The notes: a model not told the origin generated them from the sequence alone. Counted from the first letter of the stretch, positions 43,872 to 53,512 are shown. The stretch: 64,000 nt of DNA from Marinobacterium arenosum (GCF_019795155.1 NZ_JAILYN010000011.1:34196-98195); one strand, 5' to 3'. A program made the numbers and translations.

Positions 43872-46222
43872 TGGATATGTTGCAGAAGTTACGTTCGGTC
43901 CAGTTCAAGTTTTTCCTGACCCTGCTGCTCGGCACGCTGCTGGCGTTGGTATTGGCCTACCTGTACAGCTCACAGCGTGCCCAGTTACAGTTCGAGCAGC
44001 AGCTGGAGGATAAGCAGCGCGCCCTGCGCAGCTACGCCTCGTTGCTGGCGGAGCCGGTCTGGAACTTCAACGAGATGGCGATCAGCAACATCCAGCGTTC
44101 GCTGATGCAGGATCAGGATATTCTGCGGGTTCAGGTGCACGACGAGGGCGGCCACCTGATTGCCGAGCTACGCTCCGACCTGTTCGACGATCAGCCGATC
44201 GCGTTCAATATCGAAGAGCCGATTATCTACTCCAACGCCCATATCACCCAGCGGGCCGGCACCTTCTCGGTGACGGTCGGCAAGGCGTCGTTGAATGGGC
44301 AGGTGCGCAATCAGATCAGCGAGTTGATGCTGATGCTCGGTCTGCTGATCCTGGTGCTGGCGTTGTCGGTCTGGTGGTTGCACAGCCGGATGATCGGCGC
44401 GCCGTTGCGGCTGCTGATGGAAGCGATCGGTCGTTCGGGCAATGGTCGCGAGTTCGCCCAGGTGGATCAGATCGCCGATGACGAGTTCGGCGAGATCTTC
44501 AGTGCCTTCAACCAGATGCAGACCGCTATCGCCGACAAGCACCAGGCGCTGGCCGCCAGCGAGCGCCGCTTCCGCACGCTCTATCACTCTACGCCGGCGC
44601 TGTTGTTCAGTATGGCCCGCGACGGCAGCGTGCAGCACGCCAGTGAATATTGCCTCAGCTACCTGGGGCTGGAAGGGGTGGAGTTGCGTGGCCGCAGGCT
44701 GGAGCAGCTGTTCGACAACGATGATCCGGCCGATCTGCAGCAGATGCAGACCCAGCTGTGGCGGCAGGGGCGGGTGCGTGGTTGGGCGGTGACCATCCGC
44801 GGCGAGCGCAACGAGCCACTGGAGCTGTTGCTTGATGCGGTTTGCGATCCCCAAGCGCCGGAACTGGGGGCACTGGCGGTGATGTCCGATATCACCAGTC
44901 TGAAACGGGCGCACCGGCTGATCGACCATCAGGCGAATTACGACGAGCTGACCGAGCTGCCCAACCGCACCATGTTCCGCAAGACTCTGCAGCGGGAGCT
45001 GAATCGCCAGGCCCATGACCAGGGGATGCTGGCGGTACTCTATATCGACCTGGACCACTTCAAGTGCGTCAACGATACCTTCGGCCACGCCACCGGTGAT
45101 CAGCTGCTGCAGGTGGCCGCCCGTCGGTTGCAGTCGGTGGTGCGGCCGCGCGATCTGGTGGCCCGGTTGGGCGGTGACGAGTTCGCGATGGTGTTGTCCG
45201 GACTGGACGATCCCGGTTATGCCGAACAGGTCGCCAGTCGGATCCTGACCCGGCTGACCACCCCTTACCACCTGCAGGACAGCGAGATCTACGTGTCCGG
45301 TTCGGTCGGCATCGCCATGTTCCCGACCGATGCCGAATGCCCGGAAGCGCTGCTGCAGAAGGCGGATATCGCCATGTATCGGGCCAAGCAGGAGGGCCGT
45401 AACCGGTTTGGCCTGTTCCTGCCGGAACACCACCAGGCCGCTCAGGAGCGGCTGCAGATGGAAGCGGTATTGCGCCGGGCGCTGGATGAGCAGCTGTTCG
45501 AGCTGCACTACCAACCGATCGTCGAGCTGGCCAGTGGTCGGCTGGTGGGGGCCGAGGCGCTGATCCGGCTCAATCATCCGCAGTTGGGGCTGGTGTCGCC
45601 GGCCCAGTTCATCCCGCTGGCCGAAGAGAGCGGGTTGATCGTGCCGATCGGCAACTGGGTGTTGCAGCAGGCGTTGGCGCAGCTGACGCAGTGGCGCGAT
45701 CGGGTCGGCGACGCGTTCTACCTGTCGGTCAACGTCTCCAGTCGGCAGTTCCAGTCGTCCCAGTTCCTGCGCACCGTCGAGCAGACGCTGGCACGCTATA
45801 AACTGGAACCGTCGCGGCTGATGGTCGAGATCACCGAGAGCCTGCTGATGCAGGACAGCGACAGCAACGAGCGGGTGATGGAGCGGCTCAGTCGGATGGG
45901 GTGCCGGATCGCCATCGACGACTTCGGTACCGGCTATTCGGCACTCAGCTATCTGCAGAAGTTTCCGCTCAGCACTTTGAAGATCGATCGCTCGTTCATC
46001 CATGACTGCGTCGAGTGCGAGGTCCATCGCGGGCTGGTCGAGGCGATCGTGGCGATGGGGCGTAGCCTCAAGCTGACGGTGATCATCGAGGGGATCGAGA
46101 ACGATCGGCAACTGGTACTGCTGAACCGGATGCAGTGCCAGCTGGGGCAGGGCTACCATTTTTCGCGGCCGCTGGATGCGCAGGCCTTTGCTGAGCGCTA
46201 TCTGGCCGTGCCGGTGGTGTGA
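43871..46222 (+). CDS. Membrane GGDEF-EAL c-di-GMP protein with periplasmic sensor and PAS
   Basis: 783 residues. TM1 about 13-33; a short periplasmic domain (about 34-150) with a central LLAEPVWNFNEMAISNI segment; TM2 about 151-170; HAMP; PAS (about 230-345); GGDEF (about 355-520) with intact GGDEF at 434-438 and an RxxD inhibitory site at 425-428; EAL (about 530-780) with GAEALIRL and DDFGTGYSA intact. Both synthesis and breakdown of c-di-GMP are possible. Coupled by a one-base overlap to the periplasmic binding protein. A frame extension to 43772 is rejected because it lies wholly inside that gene. Confidence 0.93.
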   Translation: MDMLQKLRSVQFKFFLTLLLGTLLALVLAYLYSSQRAQLQFEQQLEDKQRALRSYASLLAEPVWNFNEMAISNIQRSLMQDQDILRVQVHDEGGHLIAELRSDLFDDQPIAFNIEEPIIYSNAHITQRAGTFSVTVGKASLNGQVRNQISELMLMLGLLILVLALSVWWLHSRMIGAPLRLLMEAIGRSGNGREFAQVDQIADDEFGEIFSAFNQMQTAIADKHQALAASERRFRTLYHSTPALLFSMARDGSVQHASEYCLSYLGLEGVELRGRRLEQLFDNDDPADLQQMQTQLWRQGRVRGWAVTIRGERNEPLELLLDAVCDPQAPELGALAVMSDITSLKRAHRLIDHQANYDELTELPNRTMFRKTLQRELNRQAHDQGMLAVLYIDLDHFKCVNDTFGHATGDQLLQVAARRLQSVVRPRDLVARLGGDEFAMVLSGLDDPGYAEQVASRILTRLTTPYHLQDSEIYVSGSVGIAMFPTDAECPEALLQKADIAMYRAKQEGRNRFGLFLPEHHQAAQERLQMEAVLRRALDEQLFELHYQPIVELASGRLVGAEALIRLNHPQLGLVSPAQFIPLAEESGLIVPIGNWVLQQALAQLTQWRDRVGDAFYLSVNVSSRQFQSSQFLRTVEQTLARYKLEPSRLMVEITESLLMQDSDSNERVMERLSRMGCRIAIDDFGTGYSALSYLQKFPLSTLKIDRSFIHDCVECEVHRGLVEAIVAMGRSLKLTVIIEGIENDRQLVLLNRMQCQLGQGYHFSRPLDAQAFAERYLAVPVV

Positions 46223-46282
46223 GGGCGCCCTGAGGCTGTCGTTATGTGGCGGCTTTGTTACACTGCTGTCTTTCTCCGGCAG

Positions 46283-47266
46283 ATGAAAATAATAATGAAG
46301 TATGTGCTGCGTACAGCTTGGCTGCTCGGCTGGCTGCTGCTGGCAACCGGTCAGTCGGCCCAGGCGGAGAACCGGCTGCTGTCGCTTGGTACCGGTGGCG
46401 TGACCGGCGTCTACTATCCGGCGGGCGGGGCGATCTGCCGGTTGGTCAACCTGACCCGTCAGCAGCACGGTATCCGCTGCGCCGTGGAGAGCACCCGTGG
46501 CTCGGTGGCCAACCTGGAGCGGGTGCGCAGTGGCGAGCTGGACCTCGGTATCGCCGAATCCTACTGGCTGTTTCACGCCTACCACGGTAGCGAACGTTTT
46601 CAGCCCGCCGGCAGCGACACCAAGCTGCGTACCCTGCTGACCCTCTATCCCGAATATTTCACCCTGCTGGCCCGGTCCGATTCGGCCATCCGCAGCTTCG
46701 ACGACCTGCGTGGCAAAAGGGTCAGCATCGGCAAGCCCGGTTCCGGCCAGCGCGCCACGCTGGAAACCCTGCTACGCAAAAAGGGCTGGCGACTGGCGGA
46801 TTTCTCCGAGGCATTGGAGTTGGAGCCGGCCGAGCAGGCCAGTGCGCTCTGCGATGGCCGTATCGACGTGATGATCTACACCGTTGGCCACCCCAGCGGC
46901 GCCACCAAGGAGGCAACCCGCGAGTGCGGTAGCCGGCTGGTGGAGGTGGCGGATGACGACGTGGCGGCGGTGGTGGAGCAGAATCCCTACTACCGCTGGG
47001 TAAGCATTCCCGGCGGTCTCTACGATGGCAACCCGCAGGATACCCGTACCTTCGGCATGAGTGCGGTGTTCTTCGCCAGCAGCGAGCTGCCCGAGCCGGC
47101 CGCTTATGCGATCGTCAAGGCGGTGTTCGAGCAGTTCGACCGCTTCCGGCGGCTGCATCCCGCGTTCGCCCGGCTGGAGCCCGGTCATATGGTGAAGGGG
47201 CCCTACGCGGCGCCGCTGCACCCCGGCGCCGAACGCTACTTCCGCGAATCCGGTTTGCTTAATTAG
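46283..47266 (+). CDS. TAXI-family periplasmic binding protein (orphan)
   Basis: 327 residues: signal peptide ending near AQA-EN, then the TAXI fold with SLGTGGVTGVYYPAGGAICRL, ESTRGSVANLERVRSGELDLGI, VSIGKPGSGQRATLETLL and YTVGHPSGATKEATREC. It is clearly paralogous to the binding protein at 49202, which keeps the same blocks and sits with its TRAP permease; this copy has no permease of its own. It converges on a histidine kinase with 27 bases between stops, suggesting a sensory use. Start uncertain: ATGs at 46283 and 46295 are both plausible and neither has a clear ribosome-binding site. Confidence 0.87.
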   Translation: MKIIMKYVLRTAWLLGWLLLATGQSAQAENRLLSLGTGGVTGVYYPAGGAICRLVNLTRQQHGIRCAVESTRGSVANLERVRSGELDLGIAESYWLFHAYHGSERFQPAGSDTKLRTLLTLYPEYFTLLARSDSAIRSFDDLRGKRVSIGKPGSGQRATLETLLRKKGWRLADFSEALELEPAEQASALCDGRIDVMIYTVGHPSGATKEATRECGSRLVEVADDDVAAVVEQNPYYRWVSIPGGLYDGNPQDTRTFGMSAVFFASSELPEPAAYAIVKAVFEQFDRFRRLHPAFARLEPGHMVKGPYAAPLHPGAERYFRESGLLN

Positions 47267-47305
47267 CTGAAATGACTGAAGTCACCGTGCCGGTCAGTCT
47301 TTCAG
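47267..47305. terminator. Bidirectional hairpin between convergent genes
   Basis: CTGAAA and GACTGA on the left pair with TCAGTC and TTTCAG on the right (12 bp, one bulged T). The right arm overlaps the last codons and stop of the histidine kinase gene. Confidence 0.65.
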
Positions 47306-48880
47306 CATCAGCGGCAGGTCCAACTGGAAGTGGGCGCCATGCTCGCTGGCCAGGCAGCGCAGTTCGCCCTGCAGTAGCTGGCTGACCAGGTTGTAGCTGA
47401 TATGCATCCCCAGGCCGCTGCAGCCCTGGTGGCGCTTGGTGGTGACGAACGGCTCGAACACCTTGTGTTGCCACCCGTCCGGTAGGCCGACCCCATCGTC
47501 GCGGTAATCGATCCGCAGACGGTCGCCCTGGCACTGCAGCTTGATCCGGATGGTGCCGCCGGTGCGACCCTCGAAGCCGTGGATCAGCGAGTTGAGAATC
47601 AGGTTGGTGAAGATCTGGTAGTAGCTGCCCGGGTAGCTGTCGATCTCCAGCTCGGCCGGGCCGTCGATCTCGATCCGCGGATTGCACTGCTTCAAGCGTG
47701 GTTTCAATGACAGCAGAATCTCATCCAGGTATTCGACCAGGTCGAAGCGGCGGCGCTGCTCGCTGGACTGGTCCACCGACACCTGCTTGAAGGCGCTGAC
47801 CAGCTGGGCGGCCCGTTCCAGGTTCTGGCAGATCAACCGGCTACTCTCCAGTGCGGCTTCCGCCAGCGGTCCGTCTGGATGCTGCTCGACCTGCTGCTGC
47901 AGGTAAGAGGCGGCGGTAAAACCGATACCGATCGGGGTGTTGATCTCGTGGGCCACCCCGGCAACCAGGCCGCCCAACGCCGCCATCTTCTCCGATTCCA
48001 CCAGTTGCTGCTGGGTGCGGCGCAATTCGTCCAGGGTGCTGCGCAGCTCGTGGTTGGTCTGCGCCAGCTCCCGGGTGCGCTCCTCCACCCGTTGTTCCAG
48101 TTCGGCGTTCAGCCGGGCCAGCGCCTGCTCGGCCTGTTCGCGCTTGCGCATGTCTTGCAGCATCGATTCACGCATGCCGTTCATCGCATCGACCACCTGG
48201 CTCAGTTCGTCGTCCCGGTGGTGGGCGCTGCGCTTCAGGTTCAGCGGGGTGCCGAGCCGGTCCAGCTTAAGGCGCCGGGCGTAGCTGGCCATGGTGCCTA
48301 GGTGTTGGGTCACCAGCCGATAGAAGATGGTCAGGATAAACGCGGATACCAGGAAGGTCTTGATCCCCTGCGACAGCAGGATCACCAGCACCCGGTCTTC
48401 CAGCCGCTGGTAGATCTCGTCGAGCGAGATAATCAGTTTCAGGGTGCCGAGCGGAAAACGACGGCCATCCTCGGCGCGGTGCTCCAGCGGATAGCTGCGG
48501 CTGACGGTGGCGTCCGTGTTCGGCAGGTTGCCGGCGGCGAACAGTTCGCCGAACTGGGTGCTGATCTCCAGGTAGCGCACGTCCGGCAATTGGTGCAGGC
48601 CGTTCAGCTGGATCTGTACCTGCTCCGGACTGATTTCCCACAGGCTGTTGGCCAGGCTGTCCAGTGAGCTGGCCTCGATCTGGCGCAGTCGCTCGTCGAT
48701 CGACGACAGTTCGTAGCGGTAGTCCAGATAAAGCTGGCTGCCGGTGGCGATCAGGGTGATCAGCGAGCTGCACAACAGGATCGCCGCCAGCAGGCGGACA
48801 CCGAGGGGATTCTGTTGCCAGTATTGCTTGAGGCGCGGGATCAGGGGCATGGCGGTACTGTTCGATTCGGGTCGGCTCAT
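47294..48880 (-). CDS. Membrane sensor histidine kinase (orphan)
   Basis: 528 residues. TM1 about 28-48; periplasmic domain about 50-165 with DSLANSLWEISPEQVQIQL; TM2 about 166-188; HAMP; coiled coil (about 245-300, ERTRELAQTNHELRSTLDEL); phosphorylation helix with H311 (GVAHEINTPIG); HATPase_c with N box (TNLILNSLIHG) and G boxes (DDGVGLPDG, GLGMHISYNLV). No receiver domain, and no response regulator gene beside it. The periplasmic domain resembles that of the GGDEF-EAL protein at 43871. Neighbouring TAXI proteins on both sides make one of them a possible partner. Confidence 0.9.
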   Translation of the reverse strand: MSRPESNSTAMPLIPRLKQYWQQNPLGVRLLAAILLCSSLITLIATGSQLYLDYRYELSSIDERLRQIEASSLDSLANSLWEISPEQVQIQLNGLHQLPDVRYLEISTQFGELFAAGNLPNTDATVSRSYPLEHRAEDGRRFPLGTLKLIISLDEIYQRLEDRVLVILLSQGIKTFLVSAFILTIFYRLVTQHLGTMASYARRLKLDRLGTPLNLKRSAHHRDDELSQVVDAMNGMRESMLQDMRKREQAEQALARLNAELEQRVEERTRELAQTNHELRSTLDELRRTQQQLVESEKMAALGGLVAGVAHEINTPIGIGFTAASYLQQQVEQHPDGPLAEAALESSRLICQNLERAAQLVSAFKQVSVDQSSEQRRRFDLVEYLDEILLSLKPRLKQCNPRIEIDGPAELEIDSYPGSYYQIFTNLILNSLIHGFEGRTGGTIRIKLQCQGDRLRIDYRDDGVGLPDGWQHKVFEPFVTTKRHQGCSGLGMHISYNLVSQLLQGELRCLASEHGAHFQLDLPLMLKD

Positions 48881-49201
48881 GGTAACGGCATTGACAGTTC
48901 GGGGCTATGCGGTCGCGCCGGCGGCGGGGCGGATTTTTATCCGGTTGGCACGGCAGGAGGTCTTATTGGCATGGCAGGCGGTCTGGTTGGTCGGCGTATC
49001 GCCGTATGCTTGGCCGATCTCATCACAGGGAATCCAGGTGAGTGAGCAGGCCGGCAGCCTTTCGGTCTTGGCCACAGCAGATCTGTGGCAAGTTCGACAG
49101 GCAGCCCCTGCACCGGGTATCCGGTACCGGCAGTGCCGGGCCGAATAGAAGACTTCACAAACTGCCGCCCTGAGCGGTGGATAACAATAAGAAGGACTCC
49201 C

Positions 49202-50191
49202 ATGTCTCTGAAGAACAAACTCGCATCCACTCTTCTCTCTTCCTCCGTGGCTCTGGCTGCCGGTTTCGGCGCTTCCGCCGCCAGCGCCGAGCAGACCTAC
49301 GTAACCATCGGTACCGGCGGTCAGACCGGCGTGTACTACGTGGTCGGCCAGTCGATCTGCCGCCTGGTCAATCGTGGCACGGAAGAACACAACCTGAAGT
49401 GCACCGCACCGTCCACCGGTGGTTCCGTGGTCAACATCAACGCCATCCGTGAAGGCCAGCAGGATATGGGTATGGCCCAGTCCGATTGGCAGTACTACGC
49501 GATGAAGGGCACCAAGCATGACTCCTTCAAGGCGGCCGGTCCGTTCAAGGAACTGCGTGCGCTGTTCGCGGTACACAACGAGCCGTTCACCGTGGTGGCC
49601 CGCGCCGATTCCGGTATCGAGACGTTCGACGACCTGGTAGGCAAGCGCGTCAACCTGCAGAACCCGGGTTCCGGTACGCGTGGCACCATGGAACTGATCA
49701 TGGCTGAGAAGGGCTGGGACAAGGGCACCTTCAAACTGGCCGCCGAGCTGAAAGCCTCCGAGCAGGCCCAGGCACTGTGCGACAACAAGATCGACGCAAT
49801 GCTGTACTCCGTCGGTCACCCGAGCGGCGCGATCAAGGAAGCGACCACGTCCTGTGACTCCAAGGTGATTCCGGTTACCGGTCCGGTAATCGACAAGCTG
49901 ATCAACAGCAACGATTTCTACGCTCAGGCGACCATCCCGGCTGGCCTGTACCGTGGCACCGACAAAGATGTCACTACCTTCGGTAACGCGGCCACCATGG
50001 TAGCCTCTGCCAACGTGGACGAAGAAACCGTTTACCAGGTGGTGAAAGCGGTATTCGACAACTTCGATCGCTTCAAGCGCCTGCACCCGGCCTTTGCGCA
50101 CCTGGACCCGCAGCAGATGATCTCCGGCGGCCTGTCCGCTCCGCTGCATGACGGCGCCGTGCGTTACTACAAGGAGCGCGGCTGGCTGTAA
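49202..50191 (+). CDS. TAXI-family TRAP transporter solute-binding protein
   Basis: 329 residues with a signal peptide ending near ASA-EQ (residue 29), then TYVTIGTGGQTGVYYVVGQSICRL, APSTGGSVVNINAIREGQQDMGM, VNLQNPGSGTRGTMELIM and YSVGHPSGAIKEATTSC. GAAGGA precedes the ATG. The TRAP permease gene follows after 200 bases containing a stem-loop, an arrangement that usually lets the binding protein be made in excess. Characterised TAXI proteins bind glutamate/glutamine or 2-oxoglutarate-like acids; the ligand here is not known. Confidence 0.94.
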   Translation: MSLKNKLASTLLSSSVALAAGFGASAASAEQTYVTIGTGGQTGVYYVVGQSICRLVNRGTEEHNLKCTAPSTGGSVVNINAIREGQQDMGMAQSDWQYYAMKGTKHDSFKAAGPFKELRALFAVHNEPFTVVARADSGIETFDDLVGKRVNLQNPGSGTRGTMELIMAEKGWDKGTFKLAAELKASEQAQALCDNKIDAMLYSVGHPSGAIKEATTSCDSKVIPVTGPVIDKLINSNDFYAQATIPAGLYRGTDKDVTTFGNAATMVASANVDEETVYQVVKAVFDNFDRFKRLHPAFAHLDPQQMISGGLSAPLHDGAVRYYKERGWL

Positions 50192-50250
50192 GCCGCTTCG
50201 TTCTGCCTGAGATAGCAGTCGCGCCGGCAGGCCGGCTGCAATCGGACAGC

Positions 50251-50272
50251 GAGAGGGCCCTCGGGCCCTCTC
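50251..50272 (+). terminator. Stem-loop between the binding protein and permease genes
   Basis: A 9-bp stem GAGAGGGCC/GGCCCTCTC without a T-run; probably partial termination or 3'-end protection of the upstream mRNA. Confidence 0.6.
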
Positions 50273-50391
50273 TGCAGTATGTGCTGGCGACGCGAAGCGG
50301 CTCATGCCGCTATGCCGGGCTGTTTGCATGGTTTTTTGCAGAACCGCTTCGCGTCGGCACCCGATACCGAGCTTTCTGACCGGGGCCTGAT

Positions 50392-53019
50392 ATGACGACA
50401 AACACGCGTACCGACCAGACTTCAATCGACGAACAAGAGTTGCAGGCGATGGTGGCCGCCGCCGATACCGGCGCCCGCATCCCGGAAGGCTGGCAGGGCA
50501 AGACCCTGTTGGCGGCAGCACTGATCTGGTCGCTGTTTCAGCTATGGATAGCCTCACCACTGCCGTTCTATGACTGGCCGATCATCGGCAGTTTCGGCAT
50601 CTTCAACGACACCGAGGTGCGTGCCATCCACCTTGGCTTCGCGGTATTCCTGGCGTTTACCGCTTATCCTGCATTCGGCGGCTCGCCGCGTCACCATATC
50701 CCGGTGAGCGACATCGTGCTGTCGCTGGCAGCAGCGTTCTGTGCCTCCTATCTGTTCGTATTCTACCATCAGCTGGTGACCCGTCCTGGCCTGCCCAACA
50801 CCCTGGATATCGTTTCCTCGGTGGCTGGTCTGGTGCTGCTGCTGGAAGCGACTCGCCGCACGCTGGGGCCGCCGTTGATGATCGTTGCCATCGTGTTCCT
50901 GGTATACAGCGTGGCCGGGCCCTACATGCCCGAGATCATCGCCCATAAGGGCGTCGGTCTGGCCGAGCTGATCAACCACCAGTGGCTGACCACCGAAGGG
51001 GTGTTCGGTATCGCGTTGGGGGTATCGTCAGGTTTCGTGTTCCTGTTCGTGTTGTTCGGTGCGCTGCTCGATAAAGCCGGCGCCGGCAACTACTTCATCC
51101 AGGTGGCGTTCTCGCTGCTCGGTCATATGCGCGGCGGTCCGGCCAAGGCGGCGGTGGTCTCCTCCGGCCTGACCGGACTGATCTCCGGTTCGTCGATCGC
51201 TAACGTGGTGACCACCGGCACGTTTACCATCCCGATGATGAAGCGGGTCGGCTTCAGCGCCGAGAAAGCCGGTGCCGTGGAAGTGGCTTCGTCGGTCAAC
51301 GGCCAGATCATGCCGCCGGTGATGGGGGCGGCGGCGTTCCTGATGGTCGAGTATGTCGGCATCTCCTATTTCGAGGTGATTACCCACGCCTTCCTGCCGG
51401 CGGTGATCTCCTACCTGGCACTGATCTATATCGTCCACCTGGAAGCCCTCAAGCAGCATATGCAGGGGCTGCCGCGTCGCGGGGCGATCAAGCCCTGGCA
51501 GTTGCGCCTGCTCGGCCTGCTGACCGGCTTCCTGGTGACCGGTGTGCTGGCTGGCGCGGTCTACTTCGGTATCGGCTGGATCAAGCCGCTGTTCGGCGAC
51601 TACGCCTCGCTGGTGATCGCCCTGCTGCTGGCGGCGGTTTATCTGCTGCTGGTGCGCTACGCGGCCCAGCAGCCGGACTTGACGCTGGACGACCCGAACG
51701 CGCCTATGGCTCAGTTGCCGGCGGTGGGGCCGACCGTCAAGTCCGGCCTGCACTTCCTGCTGCCGGTGGTGGTGCTGGTCTGGTGCCTGATGGTGGAGCG
51801 GCTGTCGCCGGGGCTGTCGGCGTTCTGGGCCACGGTGTTGATGATCGTGATCCTGGTGACCCAGCGTCCGCTGATCAGCTATTTCCGTAACGAAAGCAAC
51901 CCGCTGGCCAAATTGAAGCAGGGCGTTGCAGAGCTGGTCGATGGCCTGATCGTTGGCGCCCGCAACATGATCGGCATCGGTATCGCCACCGCCACCGCCG
52001 GTATCATTGTCGGTGCGGTGTCGCAGACCGGGGTTGGCTCGGTACTGGCCGACCTGGTCGAGCTGCTGTCGATGGGCAACCTGCTGCTGATGCTGGTGCT
52101 GACCGCCGTGCTGAGCCTGATCCTCGGTATGGGGCTGCCGACCACCGCCAACTACATCGTGGTTTCCTCTTTGCTGGCACCGGTGGTGATCTCACTGGGC
52201 CAGGAGTCCGGCCTGATCGTACCGCTGATCGCGGTGCATCTGTTCGTGTTCTACTTCGGGATTATGGCCGATGTGACACCGCCGGTCGGGCTCGCCTCTT
52301 TTGCCGCAGCGGCGGTATCCGGCGGCGATCCGATCCGCACCGGCTTCCAGGCGTTCGCCTACAGCCTGCGGACCGCCGCGCTGCCGTTCCTGTTCATCTT
52401 CAACACCGACCTGCTGCTGGTCGATGTCGGCTGGGCGCAGGGCATTCAGGTGTTCATCGTGGCAACGGTTGCGATGCTGGTGTTTACCGCCGCCACCCAG
52501 GGCTACTTCTTTGCCCGCAGCCGCTGGTATGAGAGCGCACTGTTGCTGCTGATCGCCTTCTCGCTGTTCCGGCCGGGCTTCTGGATGGACCGTATCGTGG
52601 CGCCGTACCAGCAGGTCGAACCGCAGGTGCTGGTGCAGGCGGCCGACTCGCTTGAGGCGGGTACCGAATTGCGGTTGTGGGTCGACGGCCAGGATGCGGT
52701 CGGCAATCCGCGCTCATTCCTGGCGCTGCTGTCGCTGGGCGAAGGTGAGTCCGGTGCCGAGCGGCTGGCGGCCACCGGTGTCGAGCTGCTGCAACAGGGT
52801 GAGCGCACCATCGTCGACTACGTGGCGTTCGATAGCGCCGCCGAGAAGGCCGGTTTGCAGTTCGACCAACGGGTGACTGCTATCGAGGTGCCGCAGTCTC
52901 AGCCGGCCAAGGAGCTGATCTACCTGCCGACCCTGTTGTTGCTGGTGATGCTGGCGCTGGCGCAACGTCGTCGCAAGCGTCAGCAGCTAGAGACCGCGCC
53001 GGTCACCGCTGCCGGCTGA
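50392..53019 (+). CDS. TRAP transporter permease, fused small and large subunits
   Basis: 875 residues: an N-terminal 4-TM DctQ-like part, then the 12-TM DctM-like part (GVSSGFVFLFVLFGALLDKAGAGNYF, SSGLTGLISGSSIANVVTTGTFTIP, NGQIMPPVMGAAAFLM, LGMGLPTTANYIVVSSLLAP, GIMADVTPPVGLASFAAAAVSGGDP), and a C-terminal DUF3394-type region (about 690-860) whose last part, after a further membrane span, is a soluble domain of unknown use. Fused permeases are typical of TAXI-TRAP systems. It couples uptake to the sodium or proton gradient. Two other neighbours, the TAXI protein and the UspA gene, complete the locus. Confidence 0.95.
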   Translation: MTTNTRTDQTSIDEQELQAMVAAADTGARIPEGWQGKTLLAAALIWSLFQLWIASPLPFYDWPIIGSFGIFNDTEVRAIHLGFAVFLAFTAYPAFGGSPRHHIPVSDIVLSLAAAFCASYLFVFYHQLVTRPGLPNTLDIVSSVAGLVLLLEATRRTLGPPLMIVAIVFLVYSVAGPYMPEIIAHKGVGLAELINHQWLTTEGVFGIALGVSSGFVFLFVLFGALLDKAGAGNYFIQVAFSLLGHMRGGPAKAAVVSSGLTGLISGSSIANVVTTGTFTIPMMKRVGFSAEKAGAVEVASSVNGQIMPPVMGAAAFLMVEYVGISYFEVITHAFLPAVISYLALIYIVHLEALKQHMQGLPRRGAIKPWQLRLLGLLTGFLVTGVLAGAVYFGIGWIKPLFGDYASLVIALLLAAVYLLLVRYAAQQPDLTLDDPNAPMAQLPAVGPTVKSGLHFLLPVVVLVWCLMVERLSPGLSAFWATVLMIVILVTQRPLISYFRNESNPLAKLKQGVAELVDGLIVGARNMIGIGIATATAGIIVGAVSQTGVGSVLADLVELLSMGNLLLMLVLTAVLSLILGMGLPTTANYIVVSSLLAPVVISLGQESGLIVPLIAVHLFVFYFGIMADVTPPVGLASFAAAAVSGGDPIRTGFQAFAYSLRTAALPFLFIFNTDLLLVDVGWAQGIQVFIVATVAMLVFTAATQGYFFARSRWYESALLLLIAFSLFRPGFWMDRIVAPYQQVEPQVLVQAADSLEAGTELRLWVDGQDAVGNPRSFLALLSLGEGESGAERLAATGVELLQQGERTIVDYVAFDSAAEKAGLQFDQRVTAIEVPQSQPAKELIYLPTLLLLVMLALAQRRRKRQQLETAPVTAAG

Positions 53020-53080
53020 ACCCAATGGCCGCCGGGCTGTTCCCGGCGGCCTGCTGAATCCGACCATGGAGTCAAAGAGC

Positions 53081-53512
53081 ATGTTCAAGAAAGTGCTGGT
53101 CCCGATCGATCTGCAAGAACCGGAGTTCAGCCAGCGGGCGCTGCAGCTGGCGCTGCGTGAAGTACGCGACAGCGATGGTGAGCTGCATATCATCACCGTG
53201 GTGCCGGGCTTCGGTAACTCTTTCGTCGCCTCCTATTTCAGCGAGAAGGATCATCAGGCGGCGGTTAACGATGTCGCTCGTAAACTCAAGGCTTTCGCGG
53301 CCGAGCAGGTGCCGGCGGAGATCCCGCGCACCCTGCGGGTATACGAGGGCTCGCCGGCGGAAGCGGTAACCCGCTATATCCGCAAGCAGGGGATCGATCT
53401 GGTGATCATGACCGCCCACCACCGCAATGTGGTTGACGAGTTCCTGCTCGGCTCGGTGTCGGCACGGGTGGTCGAGCGGGCGAGCTGCTCGGTGCTGGTG
53501 ATCAAGGATTGA
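53081..53512 (+). CDS. UspA-family universal stress protein
   Basis: 143 residues, one Usp domain: KKVLVPIDLQEPEFS at the N-terminus, DLVIMTAHHRNVVDEFLLGSVSARVV with the ATP-loop glycines and SCSVLVIKD at the end. The ATG at 53081 is preferred over that at 53066 because TGGAG lies upstream at workable spacing. UspA proteins are encoded with several TRAP transporters; Halomonas TeaD, beside the ectoine TRAP system TeaABC, binds ATP and tunes uptake, so a similar role is plausible. Confidence 0.9.
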   Translation: MFKKVLVPIDLQEPEFSQRALQLALREVRDSDGELHIITVVPGFGNSFVASYFSEKDHQAAVNDVARKLKAFAAEQVPAEIPRTLRVYEGSPAEAVTRYIRKQGIDLVIMTAHHRNVVDEFLLGSVSARVVERASCSVLVIKD

